Of a stretch of DNA of 13,322 bases, positions 5,975 to 12,184 are shown in pieces; position 1 is the stretch's first letter; the number at the start of each line of letters is the position of its first letter. The DNA is taken from assembly GCA_943357275.1 (NCBI GenBank), contig CALRGL010000022.1:1-13322 (forward strand), in the 5' to 3' direction. The position numbers and the translations under genes were made by a program. This DNA is from Candidatus Uhrbacteria bacterium RIFOXYB12_FULL_58_10 (lineage in GTDB: Bacteria > Patescibacteriota > Patescibacteriia > UBA9934 > GWF2-40-263). The notes below the pieces were generated by a model, which searched no databases, was not told the origin of the DNA, and was given only the letters and a program-made list of their open reading frames with translations.

Positions 5975-7228
5975 ATGGCTAGGCTCAACATACAACTTTC
6001 AAGACATGGACACACAACAACCCGCCGGCCTCGGTGGGTTGTTTGGATTCTGGGTGTCTGTGTGTTGGGATTTATCTTTCTTCAGCTCACAAGCCATTGG
6101 TTTTCTCGATCAGAATTACTCATTGCCACACCAAACGACACGCAACTGATTTTAGAGTTCCACGCCACGCCACGCTATCAGCCGTCCATACAGACTCTCT
6201 TCCAAACAACCCCACTCATTTCGAATCGAAGCATCACCCTTACTGATCTTCTCCCATCAATGCGAGGAAAATTTGCCATTTTTGTCTTAAACAATGGCTC
6301 AACAGCTGTTGCGCTCAAAACAAAAAAAGAGCTGTTACCAACAGAACTCCTTGATGCTCATCGAATCGTTGTCCAAGACATTTCACCTTCTGTTTTCCTT
6401 CTCAGCGAAAAACTCCTTCCAGTTTCACCAATCAAACCGAAAGGGAGTTTACTTTCTTGGATGGTCCCAGATCTTTTTGGAACTAGAATCGGAACGATTC
6501 GATTACCAAAGGAGGATGTGTTTGGATCCATTAACCTTTCTGAGTCCACACTAAAACTCACTCTGGCAAATCTTATCTTTACCCCACTTAAACACTCACT
6601 CCCAACGGAGACAACTTCTTACTTGTCTACACAAGTGTTGCCAAACACGGTTATTGACGCTCTCTTAGACAACTCAACAAACGCTGATTTACTCAAACAA
6701 GCTTTTTCAAATCAATCATGGGTCTTTTTAACAAAACATAATGAATCAAAAGGAGTTCTTATTTGGTCAGAAAACCCTCTTGTCTTTGACCGAGAACAAC
6801 TTATGAAACAATTAAGTGCAAACTTAAATCCCAGCATTCTGGAAAAAACTCTTCAAGACGGATCCATAATCAAAGAAATCGTGATTAATCCAGATCTTGG
6901 TTCTATTGAAGAAGTCACCATTCAAGGAAAACTTTTTTTGCATTCCAAATCAGAAAAAGGGGAAGAATTCTATCTAAGCAAGGACGGGGAACTGCTTTTT
7001 GCAAATAATGAGATAGATTTACGTTCATTTTTAGATGGAAGTGGGGACAAACCCCAGAAATTCTGTGGATCTAACCTACTTGGAAGCACAACAACAAGCA
7101 TTCTAACGGACGAACAAACCATTCTGAACCACGAAAGCCCATCACTTGTCCGCACAATCTTTCAAGAATTCACAGCAATTGGTGCAAAAACACGAATAAA
7201 TTCAGTCGAATTCACACTGTGTCGATAA
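5975..7228 (+). CDS. Hypothetical membrane-anchored protein
   Basis: 417 residues; I do not recognise the family. The N-terminus is short and basic (MARLNIQLSRHGH, then TTTRRPRW), followed by one membrane segment at about 24-42 (WVVWILGVCVLGFIFLQL). The remaining 370 or so residues would lie outside the membrane. They are rich in Ser, Thr, Leu and Asn, with repeated beta-strand-like stretches and no cysteine-based or enzymatic motif I can name; the last two residues are Cys-Arg. It starts at ATG 5975, 5 nt past the pnp stop, so it is probably cotranscribed with pnp. That proximity may be only operon packing. The stop overlaps the start of the DnaA-box-like group. Confidence 0.75.
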   Translation: MARLNIQLSRHGHTTTRRPRWVVWILGVCVLGFIFLQLTSHWFSRSELLIATPNDTQLILEFHATPRYQPSIQTLFQTTPLISNRSITLTDLLPSMRGKFAIFVLNNGSTAVALKTKKELLPTELLDAHRIVVQDISPSVFLLSEKLLPVSPIKPKGSLLSWMVPDLFGTRIGTIRLPKEDVFGSINLSESTLKLTLANLIFTPLKHSLPTETTSYLSTQVLPNTVIDALLDNSTNADLLKQAFSNQSWVFLTKHNESKGVLIWSENPLVFDREQLMKQLSANLNPSILEKTLQDGSIIKEIVINPDLGSIEEVTIQGKLFLHSKSEKGEEFYLSKDGELLFANNEIDLRSFLDGSGDKPQKFCGSNLLGSTTTSILTDEQTILNHESPSLVRTIFQEFTAIGAKTRINSVEFTLCR

Positions 7229-7229
7229 C

Positions 7230-7269
7230 TGTGGATAACTTATGTATAAGTGGATGAATAAGTGGATAA
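7230..7269 (-). promoter_or_regulatory. Group of DnaA-box-like 9-mers
   Basis: Read on the minus strand: TTATCCACA (7238-7230) is a perfect DnaA box, TTATCCACT (7269-7261) has one mismatch, TTATACATA (7249-7241) has one mismatch to TTATNCACA, and TCATCCACT (7257-7249) has two. All point the same way within 40 bp. It could be part of a replication origin, a DnaA-regulated promoter region or a DnaA titration site. No dnaA, dnaN or rpmH is in the window. Confidence 0.4.
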
Positions 7270-7347
7270 GTTTTTGATAACTTGTGTCTGCGTATGTGCA
7301 AAGTCTTAAACGTTTGCTGTTCTTAGCTGAAATTAGCGAATAGTTCC

Positions 7348-7369
7348 AAATTGACCAGAGGGTCAATTT
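7348..7369. promoter_or_regulatory. Perfect 9-bp dyad overlapping a promoter
   Basis: AAATTGACC (7348-7356) and GGTCAATTT (7361-7369) flank AGAG. The dyad covers the -35 and most of the spacer of the promoter at 7351-7379, the usual position of a repressor operator. It could instead be a weak terminator for the unit ending at 7228, because five Ts (7367-7371) end it. Confidence 0.45.
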
Positions 7370-7379
7370 TTGGTATCCT
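7351..7379 (+). promoter_or_regulatory. Sigma70-type promoter upstream of the structured RNA
   Basis: TTGACC (7351-7356), exactly 17 bp, TATCCT (7374-7379). It is similar in quality to the other promoters of this window. Predicted transcription start is near 7386. Confidence 0.5.
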
Positions 7380-7385
7380 GAGGTT

Positions 7386-7821
7386 GTGAGAATCCCATCT
7401 GCGGATGATCACTTCGTACCTTTTATCTGACTCTAAGGAGGTTATCTTCATTCGCATGTTTTTTGCGATTGCACACATTGTTGTTGCAATAGAGAAACTT
7501 CCGTTCTCTCTACTGTTCTGATTTCTCAAAACAAAAACAAAATCGAACAGTCGGTTAGCCTCGATCTATGTTGATTCTATGCAATCAACCTGGGGTACAA
7601 CCATAGAATGGTAGAGTGCATGAGTAATTCCATCTCGAGGAGAGTTGCGTACTGTTTTTATAGGATGTCGAGTTTTGTGCCCCAACAACTTGGGACCTAA
7701 AACCCGACGTCTCAGTGAGAACAGGACAAAACACCATTTCCTCTCTTGAGGGCAAGCGCTTCTTGGTTATCTTCACTTGTTTTGAAGATCGCCAGCAACT
7801 GCTTGCCCTCTTTTTCTTTTT
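7386..7821 (+). ncRNA. Candidate structured non-coding RNA, about 435 nt, family unknown
   Basis: No convincing gene lies between 7229 and 7861. The stretch has a promoter at its left end, a strong terminator at its right end, and a run of possible stems: TCGCA/TGCGA, ATTGCA/TGCAAT, AGAGAA/TTCTCT, ACTGTTC/GAACAGT, GTTGATT/AATCAAC (7570-7589), and a long one at 7667-7708 built from GTCG/CGAC, GTTTT/AAAAC and CCCAA/TTGGG closing on CAAC. The length suits RNase P RNA or tmRNA, but I find neither the GAGGAAAGTCC-like core of RNase P nor a tRNA-like half or tag frame of tmRNA on either strand. 6S, SRP and T-box hallmarks are also absent. Alternatives: a long 5' leader of the DksA/lspA genes with an attenuator, or a decayed gene. 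Confidence 0.5.
7748..7821 (+). terminator. Very strong two-tier intrinsic terminator
   Basis: GAGGGCAAGC (7748-7757) pairs exactly with GCTTGCCCTC (7801-7810), followed at once by TTTTTCTTTTT. The 43-nt interior holds a second stem, ATCTTC (7769-7774) with GAAGAT (7784-7789), extended by TGG/CCA. It ends transcription 41 nt before the DksA-like ATG, which therefore needs its own promoter (weak TAAGCT at 7834-7839) unless the hairpin is a regulated attenuator. Confidence 0.85.
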
Positions 7822-7861
7822 ACCAAAAACTGCTAAGCTTACAGCACTTAATTGAATACCT

Positions 7862-8236
7862 ATGGATGCTACTTTTCTAGAACAGATGAAAGAGAAACTT
7901 CTTCAGGAGAAAAAAAATCTTGAAACAGAACTCTCAAAATTTTCCCATCGAAATCCTCTTTCAACGGATACGAATTTTGAAACAGATTTTCCAAACTTAG
8001 GCGACAAGGAAGACGAAAACGCTTCTGAAGTTGCTCAGTTTTCCAACAATCTTTCCCTGGAAGATGAGCTTGAGAAAGCCTTACGAGATGTAGAAAAAGC
8101 ACTTGAACTCTTTGCGTCAGGCAAATACGGAAAGTGCAAATACTGTAAAATGGAAATTGACGAACGTCGACTTATTGCTCGACCAACATCAACCTCCTGT
8201 ATCCAGTGTAAAAAAACATTGACGCAAGAAGTGTGA
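7862..8236 (+). CDS. DksA/TraR-family C4 zinc-finger protein
   Basis: 124 residues. Residues 1-90 are a coiled-coil-rich, charged segment with an acidic tip (GDKEDENASE, recalling the DxxDxA motif of DksA). A C4 zinc finger follows: Cys92 and Cys95 in KCKYC, Cys113 and Cys116 in CIQCKK, with the typical GKYGKCKYC and ERRLIARP context. DksA-type proteins bind RNA polymerase through the secondary channel and change promoter output, often with ppGpp; whether this short member does so is inference. It starts at ATG 7862 (context ACCTATG, no Shine-Dalgarno). Its stop TGA overlaps the lspA GTG start by 4 nt, so the two are translationally coupled, an arrangement seen in other bacteria. Confidence 0.88.
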   Translation: MDATFLEQMKEKLLQEKKNLETELSKFSHRNPLSTDTNFETDFPNLGDKEDENASEVAQFSNNLSLEDELEKALRDVEKALELFASGKYGKCKYCKMEIDERRLIARPTSTSCIQCKKTLTQEV

Positions 8237-8712
8237 AATCAAAAGGCTTTTCTATCTATTGGTATTTGATCCCTATTTCAATCATTGTTCTTGTAGACGA
8301 ATGGTTGAAATTTCAGGGACTCACAAATCTTCCTGACGAAGGAAGTGTTGTGAATCCAAATTGGATTGATTTTGTGATTCATAAGAACTATGGTGTTGCG
8401 TTTGACTTACCATTTCGACAAGAACTGATTATCCTCATCTCTTTGGTGATTGGATATGTCTTGCTTCAAACAGCGGTAAAACAATTTCACAAACAGCCAG
8501 CGATTGCCTTTTCTTCACTTGTGATCACGATCGGCGCGCTTGGAAACTTGTATGATCGTCTCGCTTACGGTTTTACTGTCGACTACATCTTGATCTTCTG
8601 GCGATCAGCGATTAATCTCTCAGACGTGGTCATTATCTTTGGAGTTCTTCTACTGCTCATGAGTTCAAGAAAAAAAAGCATGCTCCACGAAGGGCATGAA
8701 ACACATTTCTAG
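8233..8712 (+). CDS. lspA: Lipoprotein signal peptidase (signal peptidase II)
   Basis: 159 residues, normal length. This is the inner-membrane aspartyl protease that removes the signal peptide of diacylglyceryl-prolipoproteins just before the lipid-modified cysteine. Four membrane segments are visible, about 9-24, 66-83, 89-106 and 126-143. Conserved blocks are present: VDEWLK (Asp22), NYGVAF (Asn52), GALGNLYDR (101-109), VDY with catalytic Asp117, and INLSD with catalytic Asp131. The start is a GTG at 8233 overlapping the stop of the DksA-like gene by 4 nt, so no separate ribosome site is needed. No lgt is in the window. The next promoter begins 2 nt past the stop. Confidence 0.94.
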   Translation: MKSKGFSIYWYLIPISIIVLVDEWLKFQGLTNLPDEGSVVNPNWIDFVIHKNYGVAFDLPFRQELIILISLVIGYVLLQTAVKQFHKQPAIAFSSLVITIGALGNLYDRLAYGFTVDYILIFWRSAINLSDVVIIFGVLLLLMSSRKKSMLHEGHETHF

Positions 8713-8713
8713 A

Positions 8714-8741
8714 TTGACAAGCGGTCTTAATTTGCTAAACT
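8714..8741 (+). promoter_or_regulatory. Sigma70-type promoter of the ComM-like gene
   Basis: TTGACA (8714-8719), 16 bp, TAAACT (8736-8741). Predicted start is near 8748, about 36 nt before the ATG. Confidence 0.75.
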
Positions 8742-8755
8742 GTTTACGAGTAATG

Positions 8756-8781
8756 AAACCTTTCGCACACGCGGGAGGTTT
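8756..8781 (+). promoter_or_regulatory. Hairpin hiding the ComM-like Shine-Dalgarno
   Basis: AAACCTTTCGC (8756-8766) pairs along its full 11 bp (two G-T wobbles) with GCGGGAGGTTT (8771-8781) around loop ACAC. The 3' arm contains GGGAGG (8773-8778), the best Shine-Dalgarno in the window, ending 5 nt before the ATG at 8784. The hairpin would start about 8 nt into the mRNA and ends in TTTTT, so it may block translation, act as a thermosensor-like switch, or terminate early. Confidence 0.6.
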
Positions 8782-8783
8782 TT

Positions 8784-10304
8784 ATGTTTCAAGTCACATC
8801 ATCAACGATTGTCGGAATCCACGCACTACCAATCACCGTGGAAACAGATATTTCTTTTGGAATGCGCTCATTTACGATAGTCGGTTTGCCAGACACAACC
8901 GTCAAAGAATCGCGCGATCGTATTCGTGCCGCCTTAAAAAATACTGGATGCACGTTTCCTCGTGGAAGAATTACCGTGAATCTCGCACCAGCGGACATTA
9001 AAAAACAGGGTCCTGTTTATGACGTTCCGATTGCGATTTCTTTACTCATTGCAAGTGGTGAAATTCCACGAGACACCATTCAAGATGCTCTTTTTTTAGG
9101 AGAACTCGCGTTAGATGGAACAATCCGCTGCGTAAATGGTGTCCTGAGTGCCGCTCTTATGGCGCGGAAAGAGGGGAAGACGCATCTCTATCTTCCAAAA
9201 GATAACGTACAAGAAGCGTTGTGTGTAAAAGGACTCACGGTGTTTGGTATCGATGAACTCAGCACGCTCATTGATCATTTAACAAAACGTTCAACTATAG
9301 AACCTTCCATCAAATCCACACACCCAGTCGAGTTGAAATCACACTTTGATTTATTTGATATTCGCGGACAGGAATTAGCAAAGCGCGGACTAGAAATTGC
9401 CGCAGCTGGTGCACACAACATCCTCTTTTGTGGCCCGCCTGGAACAGGAAAGACACTTCTTGCTCGCGCTCTTCCTTCCATCTTGCCCAATCTCTCTGAG
9501 ACAGAAGCCATTGAAGTGACGTGTCTGCTTTCTGTGGCAGGTGAACTCCAGGGTCAACAAGGTCTTGTTCAAACACGTCCGTTTCGCGCACCACATCATA
9601 GTGCTTCGGCCGTTTCGCTTGTTGGTGGCGGGGCATGGCCAAGACCGGGGGAAGTTAGTCTTGCTCATCGCGGTGTGTTATTTTTAGACGAACTTCCAGA
9701 ATTTTCTGGACACGTTTTGGAACACTTACGACAACCACTGGAAGACGGGCATGTCACCATTTCACGCGCCAGTGGATCTCTACAATTTCCAGCGCGCTTT
9801 CTGCTTGCGGCTGCAATGAATCCCTGTCCTTGCGGATTTCTCAACGATCCAAAACATGCCTGTACCTGCTCGCTTGTTCAAATTCAAAAGTATAAAAAGA
9901 AAATCTCCGGACCATTGTTAGATCGGTTTGATCTGACGATTGAGGTTCCAAATATCACGCTCACAGACTTACAAAATCAAACTTCATCTGAGCGTTCTCA
10001 AGATGTGTTGTCTCGAGTTGAACGCGCTCGTGAGCGACAAATGCATCGATTTGAAGACACCTCGATTCTTGTAAACAACGAAATACCACCGGACAAAATT
10101 TCTGCTTGGTGCAAGCTGAGTGTGCAAGCAGAAAGCTTGTTACAAGAAGCATTCACTCGCCAACGCTTGAGTGCACGTGGATATTTCCGAACACAAAAAG
10201 TCGCGCGAACAATCGCGGACTTAGATGCATCAGATTTGATTTTGCCACAACACATTGCAGAAGCACTTCAGTTCAAAGAATACTCTTTACAACAACACAC
10301 CTGA
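8784..10304 (+). CDS. comM: ComM/YifB-family AAA+ ATPase (Mg-chelatase-like)
   Basis: 506 residues, the normal length. The N-terminal Lon-protease-like domain (about 1-175) is followed by a AAA+ module with Walker A GPPGTGKT (217-224), Walker B GVLFLDELPEF (297-307), the RPFRAPHHSAS block, and the cysteine cluster NPCPCG plus CTC (Cys348, 350, 360, 362) typical of the family, then a C-terminal Mg-chelatase-like domain (ARGYFRTQKVARTIADL). In naturally transformable bacteria ComM is a hexameric helicase that drives branch migration during integration of incoming DNA. The protein is widespread, and function here is inferred. It has its own promoter and a hairpin over the Shine-Dalgarno. Its stop lies 1 nt from the stop of the opposite-strand gene. 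Confidence 0.93.
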   Translation: MFQVTSSTIVGIHALPITVETDISFGMRSFTIVGLPDTTVKESRDRIRAALKNTGCTFPRGRITVNLAPADIKKQGPVYDVPIAISLLIASGEIPRDTIQDALFLGELALDGTIRCVNGVLSAALMARKEGKTHLYLPKDNVQEALCVKGLTVFGIDELSTLIDHLTKRSTIEPSIKSTHPVELKSHFDLFDIRGQELAKRGLEIAAAGAHNILFCGPPGTGKTLLARALPSILPNLSETEAIEVTCLLSVAGELQGQQGLVQTRPFRAPHHSASAVSLVGGGAWPRPGEVSLAHRGVLFLDELPEFSGHVLEHLRQPLEDGHVTISRASGSLQFPARFLLAAAMNPCPCGFLNDPKHACTCSLVQIQKYKKKISGPLLDRFDLTIEVPNITLTDLQNQTSSERSQDVLSRVERARERQMHRFEDTSILVNNEIPPDKISAWCKLSVQAESLLQEAFTRQRLSARGYFRTQKVARTIADLDASDLILPQHIAEALQFKEYSLQQHT

Positions 10305-10305
10305 T

Positions 10306-10689
10306 CTACAAATAACGCGTCCAAAGATAACTCGTAAAAAGAACTCCGATCCAAATCATTCCAAGATGATCCATGAGTTTCATACGCTGCGTATACTGTT
10401 GCCAAGAATCCCAACCACCATACTTCCACGACCATCGTCGACCAAAAAACAGACAAGCAAAAAGAGCCACAAGACCAACGCCTGGAATCAAAGAAATCAA
10501 AAACCAAACATAGAGTCGAGAACCAAATGCCCATCCTTGGGTAAACAAAAGCGCACCTAAGGAAGGCGTTTTGAGATACTGATCTTGCAATTGCTCGTCA
10601 GGCACCATCACCAAATGAAACCCACAGCTTCCACATTTTTTATTCCACTCTTCAACAACCTTATGACACTGCGTGCAAACTTGATTCAT
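10306..10689 (-). CDS. Zinc-ribbon membrane protein, unknown function
   Basis: 127 residues from the ATG at 10689, chosen over an upstream in-frame start at 10707 because AAAGGT directly precedes it and the -10 box at 10703-10698 lies between the two. Residues 5-22 form a short zinc ribbon (CTQC, CGSC: Cys5, 8, 19, 22). Two membrane segments follow, at about 60-84 (LYVWFLISLIPGVGLVALF) and about 108-122 (LGMIWIGVLFTSYLW), with an aromatic, basic stretch between them (RRWSWKYGGWDSW). I do not know a function. It converges on the ComM-like gene, with 1 nt between the stops and no terminator visible for either. Confidence 0.7.
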   Translation of the reverse strand: MNQVCTQCHKVVEEWNKKCGSCGFHLVMVPDEQLQDQYLKTPSLGALLFTQGWAFGSRLYVWFLISLIPGVGLVALFACLFFGRRWSWKYGGWDSWQQYTQRMKLMDHLGMIWIGVLFTSYLWTRYL

Positions 10690-10697
10690 ACCTTTAC

Positions 10698-10703
10698 AGT
10701 ATA
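10698..10703 (-). promoter_or_regulatory. Extended -10 promoter overlapping a terminator T-run
   Basis: The minus strand reads TGTTATACT, an extended -10, ending 8 nt before the ATG at 10689, so the mRNA would be almost leaderless. Its TGTT is part of the T-tract of the terminator at 10703-10730. No -35 is recognisable. Confidence 0.45.
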
Positions 10704-10730
10704 ACAAAAGACAGGGCGATCTGCCCCGTC
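10703..10730 (-). terminator. Intrinsic terminator of the LysM/M23 gene
   Basis: On the minus strand GACGGGGC (10730-10723) pairs with GCCCTGTC (10717-10710), with one G-T wobble and a 5-nt loop, followed by TTTTGTT. It begins 4 nt past the stop. Confidence 0.8.
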
Positions 10731-10734
10731 TCTG

Positions 10735-12018
10735 TTATCGAACGTAATCAAGCGGATTTTGGAACTTTCCATTTTTAATGACTTCAAAGTGCAAGTGCGT
10801 TCCGGTTGATCGACCGGTTGTTCCTGTTTTTCCAACAGCTTGACCAGCCGTCACAACATCGCCCGTCTCAACGATAATTTTTGAATGGTGAGCATAGCGA
10901 GTTTTGTAACCGTCTCCGTGGTCAACTTCCACCGTAAGACCATAGCCATTTCTCCACCCAGCGTACGAAACAACACCGTCGCGTGCTGCATAGTTATTGG
11001 TAGAGTAATCTCCATCCACATCGATTCCTGTATGTTTCCAACCATAGTACTGCGTAATGACGTGCCAATCTGTAGGCCAGATCCATCCTGAAACGGCCAC
11101 ACTCTTGCTTGGCGGTACAAACAAGTTTGCAACCGATGTCTTCTTTGGCGTTACAGCAGAAACCGTTGGAGGTTCTCCACCTGGAATAATCAACTCATCT
11201 CCAATAGAAAGTCGATCTGGTTTCAATGTCGTGTTTTCATCCAAAATTTCTTTTGTTGTCACACCATAACGACGAGCAATCGTAGAAAGCGTATCACCAG
11301 ACTTCACGGTATGCATCACTCCATCACTCATCAAAATCTTCAACGAGTCTCCTGGACGAATTGTACTCTTAAAGGTCAGGTTGTTTGCCCACAAGATCGT
11401 ACTCAAGTTAAGCCCAAACTGTTTTGCAATCCCACCAAGGGTATCTCCTTCTTGAATGACATACGTTTCAATCGTGTCTCGTGCTGGAACCGTTGGTCTA
11501 GATTCTGTGCGATCACTTCCTGTTTCTGGCGTCACGTAATCTTCACCGAGATAATTGAAATCAATATGAGAACGTGGATCAACGAGATTGTCAGAAATGT
11601 ACCGTGAGGATGTTCCAAGAGAAAGAACACGATCTGAAACTTGAACGACATCGATGGTTTGTGTGCTGTCAGAGACAACCAACTGATGCAGGATACTCTT
11701 TTGTCCGACAGACTCGGCACGCACTTGGTGTGTTTGGATATTCACTCCAACCACAATGGAAACAAGAACGACAACCACAGCATGCGCAGCAAAACGATTT
11801 GTCACAAAAGAAAGAAGACGATGTTTGGTTGGTTTGATAATCTGACCCACCAAACGTCTCACAAAAAAGAACAGACGATACACAGGCACTCCTACAAAAC
11901 GAACCAAAAACAGCCCCACGTTGTGAAGCGGTTTGATAAAACTGTGTACAACAGGACCCCCGTGATTTTTGACCCACATCAGGGTTCGCAAAAAACCAAG
12001 AGCTGTGCGCACGATCAA
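10735..12018 (-). CDS. Cell-wall peptidase: two LysM domains and M23 (LytM) endopeptidase
   Basis: 427 residues counted from a TTG at 12018; an ATG at 11979 would give 414. Domains in order: a long basic and hydrophobic N-terminus with a possible membrane-associated stretch (about 33-60) and a clear membrane segment (about 78-94), a linker, LysM 1 (184-230), LysM 2 (235-279), and M23 peptidase (about 311-427). The zinc site is intact: His329 and Asp333 in HTGIDVD, and His408 and His410 in HLHFEV, with His377/His378 before them. M23 enzymes cut peptide cross-links of peptidoglycan, and LysM binds its sugars. It has its own promoter and terminator. The start is the least certain part, since no Shine-Dalgarno precedes either candidate. 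Confidence 0.9.
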   Translation of the reverse strand: MIVRTALGFLRTLMWVKNHGGPVVHSFIKPLHNVGLFLVRFVGVPVYRLFFFVRRLVGQIIKPTKHRLLSFVTNRFAAHAVVVVLVSIVVGVNIQTHQVRAESVGQKSILHQLVVSDSTQTIDVVQVSDRVLSLGTSSRYISDNLVDPRSHIDFNYLGEDYVTPETGSDRTESRPTVPARDTIETYVIQEGDTLGGIAKQFGLNLSTILWANNLTFKSTIRPGDSLKILMSDGVMHTVKSGDTLSTIARRYGVTTKEILDENTTLKPDRLSIGDELIIPGGEPPTVSAVTPKKTSVANLFVPPSKSVAVSGWIWPTDWHVITQYYGWKHTGIDVDGDYSTNNYAARDGVVSYAGWRNGYGLTVEVDHGDGYKTRYAHHSKIIVETGDVVTAGQAVGKTGTTGRSTGTHLHFEVIKNGKFQNPLDYVR

Positions 12019-12065
12019 TTGTTTGAGAGGGAGTTTAATAGAAATGATTATCTTTAAACATTGGT

Positions 12066-12094
12066 ATTCTACGAAAAAAATGCGTTTTCGTCAA
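12066..12094 (-). promoter_or_regulatory. Sigma70-type promoter of the LysM/M23 gene
   Basis: On the minus strand TTGACG (12094-12089), 17 bp, TAGAAT (12071-12066). Predicted start is near 12059, about 40 nt before the TTG codon. The leader contains a tiny open frame starting ATGTTTAAA near 12061. Confidence 0.7.
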
Positions 12095-12125
12095 TCAAAA
12101 AGATTTGAAGTTACCCAACGCTTCG

Positions 12126-12154
12126 TTGACAAACGGCACGATTTTTCCTAGGAT
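12126..12154 (+). promoter_or_regulatory. Sigma70-type promoter of hppA
   Basis: TTGACA (12126-12131), 17 bp, TAGGAT (12149-12154), giving a leader of about 24 nt. It is divergent from the LysM/M23 promoter; the -35 boxes are 31 bp apart. CAACG-CTT-CGTTG (12117-12129) is a small dyad over the -35. Confidence 0.7.
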
Positions 12155-12184
12155 ACCAACGTATTTTTGCAAATTAACCACTCT

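Noticed and set aside
7323..7776. Two minus-strand open frames of 68 and 63 residues in the gene-free region
   Set aside because: No recognisable composition, no ribosome sites, and they lie antisense to a promoter-to-terminator unit full of stems.
7386..7821. RNase P RNA or tmRNA
   Set aside because: The length fits, but the conserved core sequences, tRNA-like half and tag frame are not found on either strand.
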